This document shows positions 24,860 to 33,555 of a DNA stretch of 64,000 bases, piece by piece. Each line of letters begins with the position of its first letter. Position 1 is the stretch's first letter. Source of the stretch: Flavobacterium sp. ASW18X (lineage in GTDB: Bacteria > Bacteroidota > Bacteroidia > Flavobacteriales > Flavobacteriaceae); assembly GCF_005144745.1 (NCBI RefSeq), contig NZ_SWKK01000012.1, forward strand, positions 1 to 64,000, in the 5' to 3' direction. Position numbers and translations under genes: made by a program. The notes below the pieces were generated by a model. It did not search any database. It saw only the letters and a program-made list of their open reading frames with translations, and was not told the origin of the DNA.

Positions 24860-25519
24860 TTAAAACAAATCTTTAAAATGAGATTTTACTTCAAACAAAG
24901 TCGCTTGTTTCATATCATCAAACCGAACGTCTGCATGGCCAACACGCTCCTTAGGGCCTATCCCTACAGCGTGGAAACCTCCTGCTTTAGCAGCATCAAC
25001 ACCGCTTTCGGCATCTTCATAAACTACACATTCCTCTGGCTTTAACTCAAGTTTCTCTGCTCCAAACAAAAAGATATCTGGCGCAGGTTTACTTTTACTT
25101 ACACTATTACCGTCACCAATTACATCAAAATATTTGGTAGCATCTAGTTGTGCTAAAACTTTAGTAGAATTTTTACTTGCACTGCCTAATGCCACTTTAA
25201 AACCTTCTTGTCTTAAATGTGTAAGTAATTCTCTAGCACCAGGCAAATAGTCCTCAGGAGTAATTTGGTTTAAACTTGCTACGTAAATCTCATTCTTTTT
25301 AGTAGCTAGTTCAACTATTTCTTTTTCTGGTAAACTTACAGCGTTGTGGTCCATAATAATACCTATGGAATCTAACCTAGAAACACCTCTAAGTTTTTCG
25401 TTCACTTCACGGTCAAAATTCCAGCCCATCTCGTCAGCAAGGGCTTTCCAAGCAAGAAAATGTAGTTCAGCGGTATCCGTAATTACACCGTCCAAATCGA
25501 AGATAAATCCTTTTATCAT
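24860..25519 (-). CDS. pgmB: Beta-phosphoglucomutase
   Basis: This HAD-superfamily enzyme interconverts beta-glucose 1-phosphate and glucose 6-phosphate. Motif I is FDLDGVITDTAELHF with the nucleophile Asp and the acid/base Asp two residues later. The cap domain follows with KLRGVSRLDSI, then motif II GSASKN, the motif III lysine in KSKPAPDIF and motif IV YEDAESGVDAAKAGG. I start at ATG 25519, which gives MIKGFIFDLDG and 219 residues, the family norm; the eight extra codons upstream have no homology. No GH65 phosphorylase or maltose operon is nearby, which is unusual for this gene. Confidence 0.92.
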   Translation of the reverse strand: MIKGFIFDLDGVITDTAELHFLAWKALADEMGWNFDREVNEKLRGVSRLDSIGIIMDHNAVSLPEKEIVELATKKNEIYVASLNQITPEDYLPGARELLTHLRQEGFKVALGSASKNSTKVLAQLDATKYFDVIGDGNSVSKSKPAPDIFLFGAEKLELKPEECVVYEDAESGVDAAKAGGFHAVGIGPKERVGHADVRFDDMKQATLFEVKSHFKDLF

Positions 25520-25735
25520 TTTAAATTTTGGTTTGGAGCACAAAGAAAGGTTTTAAATTGTTAAGAAAAAAGCTACAGAATGTTATATGTGCCTAGAATA
25601 ATTAAAAATAAGGATAATCTTTAGGTTTATAGGTAGTTAGAAAAAAAATAATGTCCTAATTACCTCATAATTAATCAATTTCAAAAGAACTGATAATAAT
25701 CTTTAAAATTACCTTTCGGTACTATTTCAAATTGC

Positions 25736-25743
25736 TATTTTTG
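25736..25743 (+). promoter_or_regulatory. -7 box abutting the guaA start codon
   Basis: TATTTTTG matches TAnnTTTG and ends 3 bases before the ATG at 25747. The transcript would be leaderless or nearly so. The longer frame that starts with TTG at 25732 would lie inside the promoter. Confidence 0.6.
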
Positions 25744-25746
25744 CTC

Positions 25747-27279
25747 ATGCATAACCAAGTTTTAATCCTCGATTTTGGTTCCCAGTATACTCAATTGATC
25801 GCCAGACGCGTTCGGGAACTTAACATTTACTCAGAAATTAAACCATTTAATAATCCGCCTAAGGATTTATCTCTTTACCAAGCTGTGATACTTTCTGGTT
25901 CACCACATTCAGTGAGGTTAGACAATCCTCCGCATCCAGATTTATCGCAAATAAGGGGCAAAAAACCATTATTAGGTATCTGTTATGGAGCACAATACTT
26001 AGCTCATTTTAGTGGAGGTAGCGTAGCACCATCCGCTACTAGAGAGTACGGTAGGGCACATCTGTCTAAGTTTAAAACAGATGAAGCGTTTTTAAAGGGT
26101 ATAGACGAAGGTACTCAGGTGTGGATGAGTCACAGTGATACCATTAAAGAATTACCAGAAAACGGAGTGTTATTGGCAAGTACGGAAGATGTTGTCAACG
26201 CAGCATACCGTATAAATGGGGAAGATACCTACGCAATACAATTTCATCCAGAAGTGTACCACTCCAAAGACGGAAGTACGTTTTTAAAGAATTTTTTAGT
26301 AGACATTGCAGGCTTAAAGCAAGACTGGACACCCACAGCATTTGTAGAGGAAACTGTATCTGAGTTAAAAGAAAAAATTGGTGATGAGCGCGTAATTTTA
26401 GGACTTTCTGGTGGTGTAGATTCAAGTGTTGCAGCCATGCTTTTGCATAAAGCTATTGGTGAACAATTACATTGCATCTTTGTAAATAATGGTTTACTGC
26501 GTAAGAATGAGTACGAGCAGGTTTTGGAGCAGTATAAAGGAATGGGGCTAAATGTTAAGGGAGTCGATGCTTCGGCACGTTTTTTGGATGCTTTAAAAGG
26601 GGAGTCGGATCCAGAAGGTAAACGTAAAATTATTGGCCGAGTATTTGTTGAGGTTTTTGATGATGAATCACATCAAGTAGAAAATGCAACATGGTTGGCG
26701 CAAGGAACCATTTATCCAGATAGGATAGAATCAGTATCTGCAAGTGGTGGGCCATCGGTAACCATAAAAAGCCACCATAACGTAGGTGGTTTGCCAGACT
26801 ATATGAAGTTGAAGATTGTAGAACCTTTACATTTATTATTTAAAGATGAGGTAAGAAGAGTGGGTAAGAGCCTAGGCATGCCAGACAATATTTTAGGCAG
26901 GCATCCTTTTCCTGGACCAGGATTAGGTATTCGTATTTTAGGTGATATTACCGCAGAAAAGGTGTCTATGTTACAAGAGGTAGATGCCATTTTTATTGAA
27001 GGTCTTAAAAAAAGTGGACTTTACGACAAAGTTTGGCAGGCCGGAGCCATGCTTTTACCCGTAAATAGTGTAGGGGTAATGGGAGATGAACGTACGTACG
27101 AAAAGTGTGTAGCGCTAAGAGCGGTAGAAAGTACTGATGGTATGACGGCAGATTGGGTTAATTTACCTTATGAATTTTTACAGAAGGTATCTAACGATAT
27201 TATTAATAAAGTAAAAGGTGTAAATAGAGTGGTGTACGATATTAGTTCTAAACCACCAGCCACTATAGAATGGGAATAA
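25747..27279 (+). CDS. guaA: GMP synthase (glutamine-hydrolysing)
   Basis: GuaA aminates XMP to GMP with glutamine and ATP. The class I amidotransferase domain has the cysteine in [14 protein letters not shown] (C79) and the histidine and glutamate in QFHPEVYHS near 167. The PP-loop SGGVDSS lies near 222, and the C-terminal dimerisation domain has [17 protein letters not shown] and the closing KPPATIEWE. The 510 residues match the family. It leads an operon: its stop overlaps the ATG of the LysM-fusion gene (TAATG). Confidence 0.96.
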   Translation: MHNQVLILDFGSQYTQLIARRVRELNIYSEIKPFNNPPKDLSLYQAVILSGSPHSVRLDNPPHPDLSQIRGKKPLLGICYGAQYLAHFSGGSVAPSATREYGRAHLSKFKTDEAFLKGIDEGTQVWMSHSDTIKELPENGVLLASTEDVVNAAYRINGEDTYAIQFHPEVYHSKDGSTFLKNFLVDIAGLKQDWTPTAFVEETVSELKEKIGDERVILGLSGGVDSSVAAMLLHKAIGEQLHCIFVNNGLLRKNEYEQVLEQYKGMGLNVKGVDASARFLDALKGESDPEGKRKIIGRVFVEVFDDESHQVENATWLAQGTIYPDRIESVSASGGPSVTIKSHHNVGGLPDYMKLKIVEPLHLLFKDEVRRVGKSLGMPDNILGRHPFPGPGLGIRILGDITAEKVSMLQEVDAIFIEGLKKSGLYDKVWQAGAMLLPVNSVGVMGDERTYEKCVALRAVESTDGMTADWVNLPYEFLQKVSNDIINKVKGVNRVVYDISSKPPATIEWE

Positions 27280-29438
27280 TGAAAAATTCTTTTATCACTG
27301 CATTTTGTGTAGTTTGTACGTTTGTTTTGGGTACGTTTTGTGTTTCTGCACAGCAGCGTTATATAACCCACGGGGTAGAAAAGGGAGAAACACTATATAG
27401 CATTGCTAAAAAGTATAGGGTAACTCCGTTTGCAATTCTTAAAGAAAATCCTGAAATCACAGATAGGGAAAATATAAAACCAAATACAATTTTGGTCATT
27501 CCTGTGAGTGAAGACATAGATGGAGCTACAGAAGAAAAACCTATAAAGCCTAAGCCCGAGGTTCAAGAAAATCTAAACCAAGATAGGCCTATTGGCTACA
27601 CTAGGCATAAGGTGCGTAAAAGAGAAACTTTATTTGGTATTACCAAGGCTTATAATATTACAGAAGAACAATTAAAAAGATACAATAAAGAGTTGTATGC
27701 TACACCCCTTAGAAAGGGAATGGTTTTGCAAATTCCTAAATATCCAGAAGTTCCTGAGGAAGAAGAAACAGATATCGAATTTTTTCAATATCAAGTACTG
27801 CCTAAAGAAACTAGGTGGAGTATTGCTAATAAATATGGTATTACCGTAGATAGCTTAATAGCTCTTAATCCTAATTTGCCAAAGAATAGTAGTTATTTGG
27901 CAGAAGGGCAAGAATTACGTTTGCCAAGGCCTAAAGGCGATAGCTTAAAAGAACAACAAGTAGGGATATTTGAGTCGTATACCGTTCCAAAATCAATTGG
28001 GATTTATAGAATTAGTCAGAACTATGGTATCCCTGTAGATTCAGTCATTGCACTAAATCCAGAGATAAAAGACTTAGGCGGCTTAAAAGAAGGTATGGTG
28101 TTGCGTTTGCCTAAACGTAAGCCTAATGATGAGATAGTTAACACTGAGAACTTTATTTTTTACCAAGTAAAGCCTAAGCAAACGGTATTTACATTGACTA
28201 GAAATTTAAAGATTAGTAGGGATTCTCTTTTATTGCTCAATCCAGAATTAGAAAATGGACTAAAGGCTGGCATGGTACTTAAATTACCAAAAAAGAAAGA
28301 AGAGGTACTGCAAGTTAAAAACGCCCTAGTGATTGATCAAATTAATTTGCTAGACAGTATAAATGTGGTAAACAAACCCAATCTAATGTTTTTGCTTCCC
28401 TTTAGGTTAGATAGAGTAGATTTTTCTAATAGCGATAAAACGCAAAATCAAATTACAGGTAGAAAAGACATCAGCTATGCTATGGGCTTATATTCTGGTG
28501 CTATGATAGCATTAGATAGTTTAAAGCATTTAGGAATTTCTGTAAACGTAAAAGCCTTTGATACGGAAAGAAACGCGGATAAGGTTAATGCAATTTTAGC
28601 ACAGCACTTGTTAGGTATAGATGCTATTGTGGGACCAGTAGATCCTAGTTTATTGAATACAGTAGCAGCGCAGGCAACTCAAAAAAATATTCCTGTGGTG
28701 GCTCCATTTGCATCCGCTAACGCGGTGAATTTTAACAACGTTTTTTATTCCATGCCTAATGATGAGTTGTTGAGAAATACATTGTTAGATTATATAGAAA
28801 AAAATAGAACTAAAGAACAAGTTATTGTTATTGCAGATGCCAAACACCTAGAGGCTAGGCAAGCTATTTTAAAACGATTGCCCTACGCAAGAGTAGCCAA
28901 TATGGCTAAAGACGGGTCGTTACACCTAGTAGATTTTAAGGGAATGCTTACTAGAAATGAAGAGAATTGGGTTATAGTAGAAACAACGGACGAAAGTTTA
29001 GTGGCTAGTGTTAGCTCTATTCTTAATGCATCTAACCATAATAATGAGACTGGAGGTAAAACTAAAGTTCGTATGTTCACTACCAATTATAATAGTGCCT
29101 TTGAAGGAGAAGATGTTTCTAGACCTCATTTGTCTAATTTAAAATTCACCTTTCCTGCACCGTTTAAGGTAGATGAAACAAGTTCTTTTGTAAAAGCTTA
29201 CAAGAAAAAATATGGAATAGATCCAGATAGGTATGCAGTAAGAGGATATGATATGACTATGGATTTAGTTTTAAAATTAGCTTACAAGAAAAATCTATTT
29301 GAAACCAATAAAGAAATTGGAGTAACGGAGTACAGTGGAAATAAGTTTGATTACTACCATAAATACACTGCGGGTTATTACAACAATGCTGTTTATGTAC
29401 TGGGTTACGATAATTTGTATATTAAAGAGCTAAAATAA
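27279..29438 (+). CDS. Five-LysM protein fused to a periplasmic-binding-protein domain
   Basis: The ATG at 27279 overlaps the guaA stop and gives a signal peptide (ITAFCVVCTFVLGTFCVSAQ). Five LysM-like units follow at about 28-75, 108-160, 168-222, 232-285 and 290-340, with cores such as GVEKGETLYSIAKKY and VLPKETRWSIANKYG; the fourth and fifth are degenerate. Residues of about 360-719 resemble a type I periplasmic-binding fold (GLYSGAMIALDSL, DAIVGPVDPSLLN, PVVAPFASANAV), close to LppC/LpoA or amino-acid receptor proteins. It should bind peptidoglycan in the periplasm. A role in sensing or activating cell-wall synthesis is an inference. The length is 719 residues. Confidence 0.85.
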   Translation: MKNSFITAFCVVCTFVLGTFCVSAQQRYITHGVEKGETLYSIAKKYRVTPFAILKENPEITDRENIKPNTILVIPVSEDIDGATEEKPIKPKPEVQENLNQDRPIGYTRHKVRKRETLFGITKAYNITEEQLKRYNKELYATPLRKGMVLQIPKYPEVPEEEETDIEFFQYQVLPKETRWSIANKYGITVDSLIALNPNLPKNSSYLAEGQELRLPRPKGDSLKEQQVGIFESYTVPKSIGIYRISQNYGIPVDSVIALNPEIKDLGGLKEGMVLRLPKRKPNDEIVNTENFIFYQVKPKQTVFTLTRNLKISRDSLLLLNPELENGLKAGMVLKLPKKKEEVLQVKNALVIDQINLLDSINVVNKPNLMFLLPFRLDRVDFSNSDKTQNQITGRKDISYAMGLYSGAMIALDSLKHLGISVNVKAFDTERNADKVNAILAQHLLGIDAIVGPVDPSLLNTVAAQATQKNIPVVAPFASANAVNFNNVFYSMPNDELLRNTLLDYIEKNRTKEQVIVIADAKHLEARQAILKRLPYARVANMAKDGSLHLVDFKGMLTRNEENWVIVETTDESLVASVSSILNASNHNNETGGKTKVRMFTTNYNSAFEGEDVSRPHLSNLKFTFPAPFKVDETSSFVKAYKKKYGIDPDRYAVRGYDMTMDLVLKLAYKKNLFETNKEIGVTEYSGNKFDYYHKYTAGYYNNAVYVLGYDNLYIKELK

Positions 29439-29443
29439 TTAGG

Positions 29444-29857
29444 ATGACTTCTAAAGTAACATATACCGGAGATTTAAGAACAACTTGTGAGCATTTACGT
29501 TCTGGAGCCGAGTTTGTAACTGATGCCCCTACAGATAATAATGGACTAGGACAGGCCTTTTCACCAACAGATACAATAGCTACAGGTTTGGCCAGTTGTA
29601 TGCTTACTGTAATGGGTATAAAGGCTAGAGATATGGGTATAGACTTGGCGGGTTCTACTGCTAATGTTGCTAAATATATGGATAGCAACCCTCGACGAAT
29701 TTCTAAAATTGAGGTAGAACTTAGTTTAAGAGGGGTGCAAGAACAAAAGCAGCGCACAATTTTAGAACGTACAGCAGAAACCTGTCCTGTACACTACAGC
29801 TTACACCCAGATATAGAAAAGGTAATTACATTTAATTGGGATTTAGAAAAGGAATAA
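29444..29857 (+). CDS. OsmC family peroxiredoxin-like protein (YhfA type)
   Basis: The 137-residue protein has the OsmC fold with the two redox cysteines in GLASCMLTVMGIKARD and ERTAETCPVHYSL. The N-terminal strands (VTYTGDLRTTCEHLRSG) and the sequence FSPTDTIATG fit the YhfA-like group rather than Ohr. It is probably a cytoplasmic thiol peroxidase or related protein. It follows the LysM-fusion gene by 5 bases and overlaps the DUF922 gene by 22 bases, so it belongs to the guaA operon. Confidence 0.85.
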   Translation: MTSKVTYTGDLRTTCEHLRSGAEFVTDAPTDNNGLGQAFSPTDTIATGLASCMLTVMGIKARDMGIDLAGSTANVAKYMDSNPRRISKIEVELSLRGVQEQKQRTILERTAETCPVHYSLHPDIEKVITFNWDLEKE

Positions 29858-30381
29858 TTGTTGTTAGCCTCTTATTAGGTTTTGTTCTTTCTGCGCAAGA
29901 TAAAGAAGCAGGAGTACCATGGCAATCCAAGCAAAAGCTAAGCTGGAGTGATTTTAAAGGTAAAATACCTAAAGACGCTGCCGCCGCCGCAACTACAGCA
30001 AGCGGAATAACCTATAATTACTCTGCCAATATTTGGTATCATGAGGTTAAAGTTACAATCACTATTACCGCATTCTTTTACCCTAATCAATCTTGGTATA
30101 GACCAGAGCTAGTAAATGAAAGGGTATTGCAACATGAGCAGTTGCATTTTAATATTACTGAATTGTATGCACGCAAGATGAAATTAGTTGTAGAGCGTAC
30201 CGCTTTTACAGAAAATGTAAAAGAAGAAATACAAAAAATTTACAAGGATACGCTTAAAGAAATGAAAGATTTACAAGAGCGCTATGACTGGGAAACCAGT
30301 TTCTCTAGAAATGCAGAGGCCCAACAACGTTGGAACAAACGCATTGCAGAAGCCTTAGAAAGGCTTAATGATAAAGCGTAG
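29836..30381 (+). CDS. DUF922 family secreted metalloprotease-like protein (TTG start)
   Basis: The 181-residue protein has a signal peptide (GIIVVSLLLGFVLSAQ) and then the DUF922 pattern WQSKQKLSWSDFKGKIP. The HExxH zinc motif is H100-E101-Q-L-H104 in LQHEQLHFNITEL. A charged helical C-terminus follows. The only in-frame start that keeps the signal peptide is TTG at 29836, inside the 3' end of the OsmC gene. It is predicted to be periplasmic; protease activity is inferred from the motif only. Confidence 0.8.
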   Translation: MGFRKGIIVVSLLLGFVLSAQDKEAGVPWQSKQKLSWSDFKGKIPKDAAAAATTASGITYNYSANIWYHEVKVTITITAFFYPNQSWYRPELVNERVLQHEQLHFNITELYARKMKLVVERTAFTENVKEEIQKIYKDTLKEMKDLQERYDWETSFSRNAEAQQRWNKRIAEALERLNDKA

Positions 30382-30412
30382 TGCTCTTGTAAATACTAAC
30401 AAATGTGTTTTG

Positions 30413-30964
30413 TTACCAATCGGTAACAGAACCCCAGTTTTCTCCGCTTTTAATACGGTATAATTGCATTTCAGAGATACCGAACTGCTTTGCAATCATT
30501 TTCATACGGGTTCTTCTGTTTGGATCGTGGATCTTTCTTTTGATCAACTTAACTTTTGCCTCTGTTAGTTTGGCGTAAGTTCTTTTCCTAGGTCGGTTCT
30601 TGTAGGCAGGATTGCTGAACTGGTGTTCCTCTTTCTCCTTTTTAGTAGCCCATTTAAGGTTTTCCACCCTATTGTCCTTCTTGTCGTAATTTACGTGGAT
30701 TACGTACTGGTCGCCTTCTTTTTTCTCTAGAAAATGCTCTGCGACTAACTTATGGACGTATCTACTCGTAGATTTTCCATTTTGCTCCTGCTTCAATGGA
30801 AGGTTCTGGTATCCGTTGATAAAAGATTCAGTTACCAAAAATTCTTTATCTCCTTTACAGTTGATGACTCTACCGTAATTGGAAATCTTGAATTTGGCAT
30901 CTTTTGAAATCTTTTCATCAAACTTAATCTCCTTCCATTCTTCGTTCCAAAAATTCCTAATCAT
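30413..30964 (-). CDS. NUMOD4/HNH-type homing-endonuclease-like protein
   Basis: The 183-residue protein starts with a NUMOD4 motif (EEWKEIKFDE, then FKISNYGRV), followed by an HNH_3-like segment (VHKLVAEHFL, then VIHVNYDKKDNRVENLKWAT). The C-terminus has a helix-turn-helix-like stretch (MIAKQFGISEMQLYRIKSG). This is the architecture of free-standing homing nucleases. No intron, intein or recognisable target is visible around it, and its HNH core reads HVNYDKKDN, so activity is doubtful. A domesticated DNA-binding role is possible. It faces the DUF922 gene, and an AT-rich region with a G/C-run inverted repeat precedes it. Confidence 0.75.
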   Translation of the reverse strand: MIRNFWNEEWKEIKFDEKISKDAKFKISNYGRVINCKGDKEFLVTESFINGYQNLPLKQEQNGKSTSRYVHKLVAEHFLEKKEGDQYVIHVNYDKKDNRVENLKWATKKEKEEHQFSNPAYKNRPRKRTYAKLTEAKVKLIKRKIHDPNRRTRMKMIAKQFGISEMQLYRIKSGENWGSVTDW

Positions 30965-30998
30965 TTGCTATCACTTAAAAGTTTTTATTTCACTAATG

Positions 30999-31031
30999 TG
31001 TATCCCCCATAAAAACTAGGGGAAATGTACA
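30999..31031 (-). promoter_or_regulatory. Inverted repeat upstream of the NUMOD4/HNH gene
   Basis: TCCCC at 31003-31007 pairs with GGGGA at 31019-31023 across 11 bases, and TGTA at 30999-31002 pairs with TACA at 31028-31031. It lies 35-67 bases before the start codon. A second run, CGGGGGG, follows at 31038-31044. It could be an operator or a leader hairpin; no function is shown. The rest of the 252-base spacer is AT-rich with no gene. Confidence 0.3.
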
Positions 31032-31216
31032 AAAAAACGGGGGGTTTTATAGTATTAACCGTTAACAGGTTTAATTAAAACGCTGAAAATTAATAAAATA
31101 ATATTAAAAAAGTAAGTATAATATTACAAAATTGTTAATCAAAGACTAATAAAAGCAAACTTAAACCATAAATTTTAACAATAATTTATAAGTTATGCAG
31201 GGGTAAATACATGTAT

Positions 31217-32797
31217 TTAGCGCTCCCAAGGTACCTCTGTGGCATTAAAATAGTTAATAGAATTGCGTTTTAAGTATGGAACTTGTAGGCCTAACCGTTT
31301 TTTATACGATTCCCAATCATAAAATTCTTCTTGTGTCCAGCCTAATTCTGCTATTCCAATAACTCTTGGAAAAGCAAGGTATTCTAAATCATCGCTATTA
31401 GTTATCGTTTCTGACCATAATGGTGCTTCAATCCCTAATATATGTTCTTTCCCTAATCCTTTTATAAAAGTGGATGGCCTCCACTGGTAAGCAGAATCTA
31501 CAGGTATAAATCCTGCCCAAGTTAACCCTAGTTTGGTATTTGCATCATACTTCATATCTAAGTACGATTTGTTGCCGGGACTCAAAACTATTTTAGCTCC
31601 TTTTTTAGCCGCTTCTACGGAATGATGTTTTTCTTTCCATAATTGATGAATGGTATTGCTAGAAATATCGGCTTGGGATATTTCATTCCATCCCATCATT
31701 TGTTTACCATGTTGGTTTACAATAGCTTCAACTTTATTGATAAAGTGTAGGTAATCTTTCTTTTTGGTAGCGAATGTCTCGTCACCACCAATGTGAAAAT
31801 ACGGGGACGGGGAAATAGCTGCGAGTTCACCAATTACATCATCTATAAATTTATATACAGTGTCTTTACGGGTATCTAAAGTGCTAAAGCCTACTCGCAT
31901 TCCAGTGTAATTGTTTACAGATTTTCCATTACCATTTAAAATAGGATAGCTGTAAACTGCCGCATTGATATGACCAGGCATGTCTATTTCTGGGATAACT
32001 TCTATATGCCGTTCTGCTGCATAGGCTACAATTTCTTTATAATCTTCCTGTGTGTAAAATCCGCCTTTTGTACCGCCAACTTCTGTCTTAGCACCTATAG
32101 TTGTTAGTTTTGGCCACGATTTTATTTCTATGCGCCATCCTTGATCATCTGTTAAATGCAAGTGAAACTTATTTATTTTATAGTAGGCCAATTGGTCCAG
32201 GTATCTTTTTACTTCTGCTACAGTAAAAAAATGTCTTGCCACATCTAACATTGCTCCGCGGTAAGCATATTGTGGAGCGTCTATTATTTTTCCACTAGGT
32301 ATTAGCCACATGGAACTACTGCTTATTGTGTCATTAGCCGCTTCGGGAATAAGTTGTCGTAGGGTTTGAACGCCTCTAAAAGCACCTGCCGCAGAACGTG
32401 CACTCAATAAGATAGTATCATTCTGTATATAAAGTTCATAAGCCTCAGGAGAATCCTGTGCTAAACTGTCTGTTTTAGTGATATAGATAATACGCCTTAC
32501 ACTCTCATCTATACTGGTATTGACGCCTAATTCTAAGGGAGTAACTTCTTTTATTTTATTTGCTAAAAATTGTCCTACCGCTTCAAAACCAGTGGCGCTT
32601 TGGTCTGTAAAAATTACGGTACTACTATCTAATCCAAAGGCCGTATGGGTAGGTATTACTTTAATGGGTTTAGGTATTAGGGCATTTACAGATAAATCCG
32701 TTTTAGGATATTCAATTTTTTTCTTCTCTTCTTTACATGATAGTAAGGCAAGTAGTAAAGAAAATATGGTTATGGATTTTAGAATGGTCGATTTCAT
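31217..32797 (-). CDS. Lipoprotein beta-N-acetylhexosaminidase (GH20)
   Basis: The enzyme would release terminal N-acetylglucosamine or N-acetylgalactosamine from glycans such as chitin oligomers. A lipobox (LLLALLSC) anchors it to the envelope. A GH20b N-terminal domain covers about 40-165, and the catalytic barrel begins near YAYRGAMLDVARHFF. DDQGWRIEIKSWPKL and the catalytic Asp-Glu pair in HIGGDETF near 340 are present, with a WNEIS loop and a late WSETI tryptophan motif. At 526 residues it is the compact form. The next genes are a GDSL esterase and an alpha/beta esterase, so a small extracellular glycan-degrading set is likely. Confidence 0.93.
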   Translation of the reverse strand: MKSTILKSITIFSLLLALLSCKEEKKKIEYPKTDLSVNALIPKPIKVIPTHTAFGLDSSTVIFTDQSATGFEAVGQFLANKIKEVTPLELGVNTSIDESVRRIIYITKTDSLAQDSPEAYELYIQNDTILLSARSAAGAFRGVQTLRQLIPEAANDTISSSSMWLIPSGKIIDAPQYAYRGAMLDVARHFFTVAEVKRYLDQLAYYKINKFHLHLTDDQGWRIEIKSWPKLTTIGAKTEVGGTKGGFYTQEDYKEIVAYAAERHIEVIPEIDMPGHINAAVYSYPILNGNGKSVNNYTGMRVGFSTLDTRKDTVYKFIDDVIGELAAISPSPYFHIGGDETFATKKKDYLHFINKVEAIVNQHGKQMMGWNEISQADISSNTIHQLWKEKHHSVEAAKKGAKIVLSPGNKSYLDMKYDANTKLGLTWAGFIPVDSAYQWRPSTFIKGLGKEHILGIEAPLWSETITNSDDLEYLAFPRVIGIAELGWTQEEFYDWESYKKRLGLQVPYLKRNSINYFNATEVPWER

Positions 32798-32807
32798 TAT
32801 GGCTTGG

Positions 32808-33455
32808 TCAATAAAGAAATTGTTTTAGTTGTTGGTGCCAGATATCATAACCCGTGGGATTCATATGTAAGCCATCTGCTATGAAAATATCTTTACGTAG
32901 TTTTTTGCCATCGAGCATTGCATACCAAACATCCGCATAACTAATATTGGGAGAATTTTTGGCCAGTTTATCTAATTTTTTGTTGAGACGTTTGTACTTT
33001 CCTTTCAATTTCCAGCGGGCAATACTAGGCTTGGTAGATATAAGTACTACTTCTAAATCTGGGTCGTATTTGTAAAGTCGTTCTAAAACTTCTTGTAATG
33101 TTACTATAATTTCTTTAGGTCTTTTTTTGGCTGAAATATCATTATCTCCTTCGTAAATAAATACTTTTTTAGGATGGTAACGTAACACCACATCATCTAA
33201 ATAATGTAATAAATCACTAGTTTGTGAACCGCCAAAACCTGTATTTAATACTTGATGTTCAGGAAAACATTCTTTTAGGTTTTTCCACATTCTTATACTA
33301 GAGCTACCAGTAAAAATTACCGTGGCTTTTTCTTGATTCCAAAGCGAATCATTATGCTTTACCAACGCAGTTATTTCGTCTTTAAATACATCTTGGGCGT
33401 TAGTAGATCCAATTACACACAGAAGAGATATGAATAGATAAAATTTATTGAGCAT
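32808..33455 (-). CDS. Secreted GDSL/SGNH-type hydrolase
   Basis: The SGNH blocks are FTGSSSIRMW near 48-57 (nucleophile serine), GFGGSQTSDLL, EGDNDISAKK (block III) and DGLHMNPTGY near 192 with the catalytic Asp-His pair. This matches the esterase/acetylhydrolase group. I start at the ATG at 33455, which gives a normal signal peptide (NKFYLFISLLCVIGSTNA) and 215 residues; the 17 codons upstream are not conserved-looking. It ends 10 bases before the hexosaminidase gene. Deacetylation of a carbohydrate is a reasonable guess from the neighbours. Confidence 0.86.
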   Translation of the reverse strand: MLNKFYLFISLLCVIGSTNAQDVFKDEITALVKHNDSLWNQEKATVIFTGSSSIRMWKNLKECFPEHQVLNTGFGGSQTSDLLHYLDDVVLRYHPKKVFIYEGDNDISAKKRPKEIIVTLQEVLERLYKYDPDLEVVLISTKPSIARWKLKGKYKRLNKKLDKLAKNSPNISYADVWYAMLDGKKLRKDIFIADGLHMNPTGYDIWHQQLKQFLY

Positions 33456-33555
33456 AATATTCTTATTAACTATGGAAGGTAAAGATTTTTTTATCCTTTT
33501 GGTCAAAATGGAACAGCTCTTAAGTCTAATTTAACTTTTGGTGCAGCACGTTATT

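Noticed and set aside
30413-30964. An active homing element (intron or intein) with the HNH protein
   Set aside because: Neighbouring genes are intact, no intron structure is visible and the HNH core is atypical.
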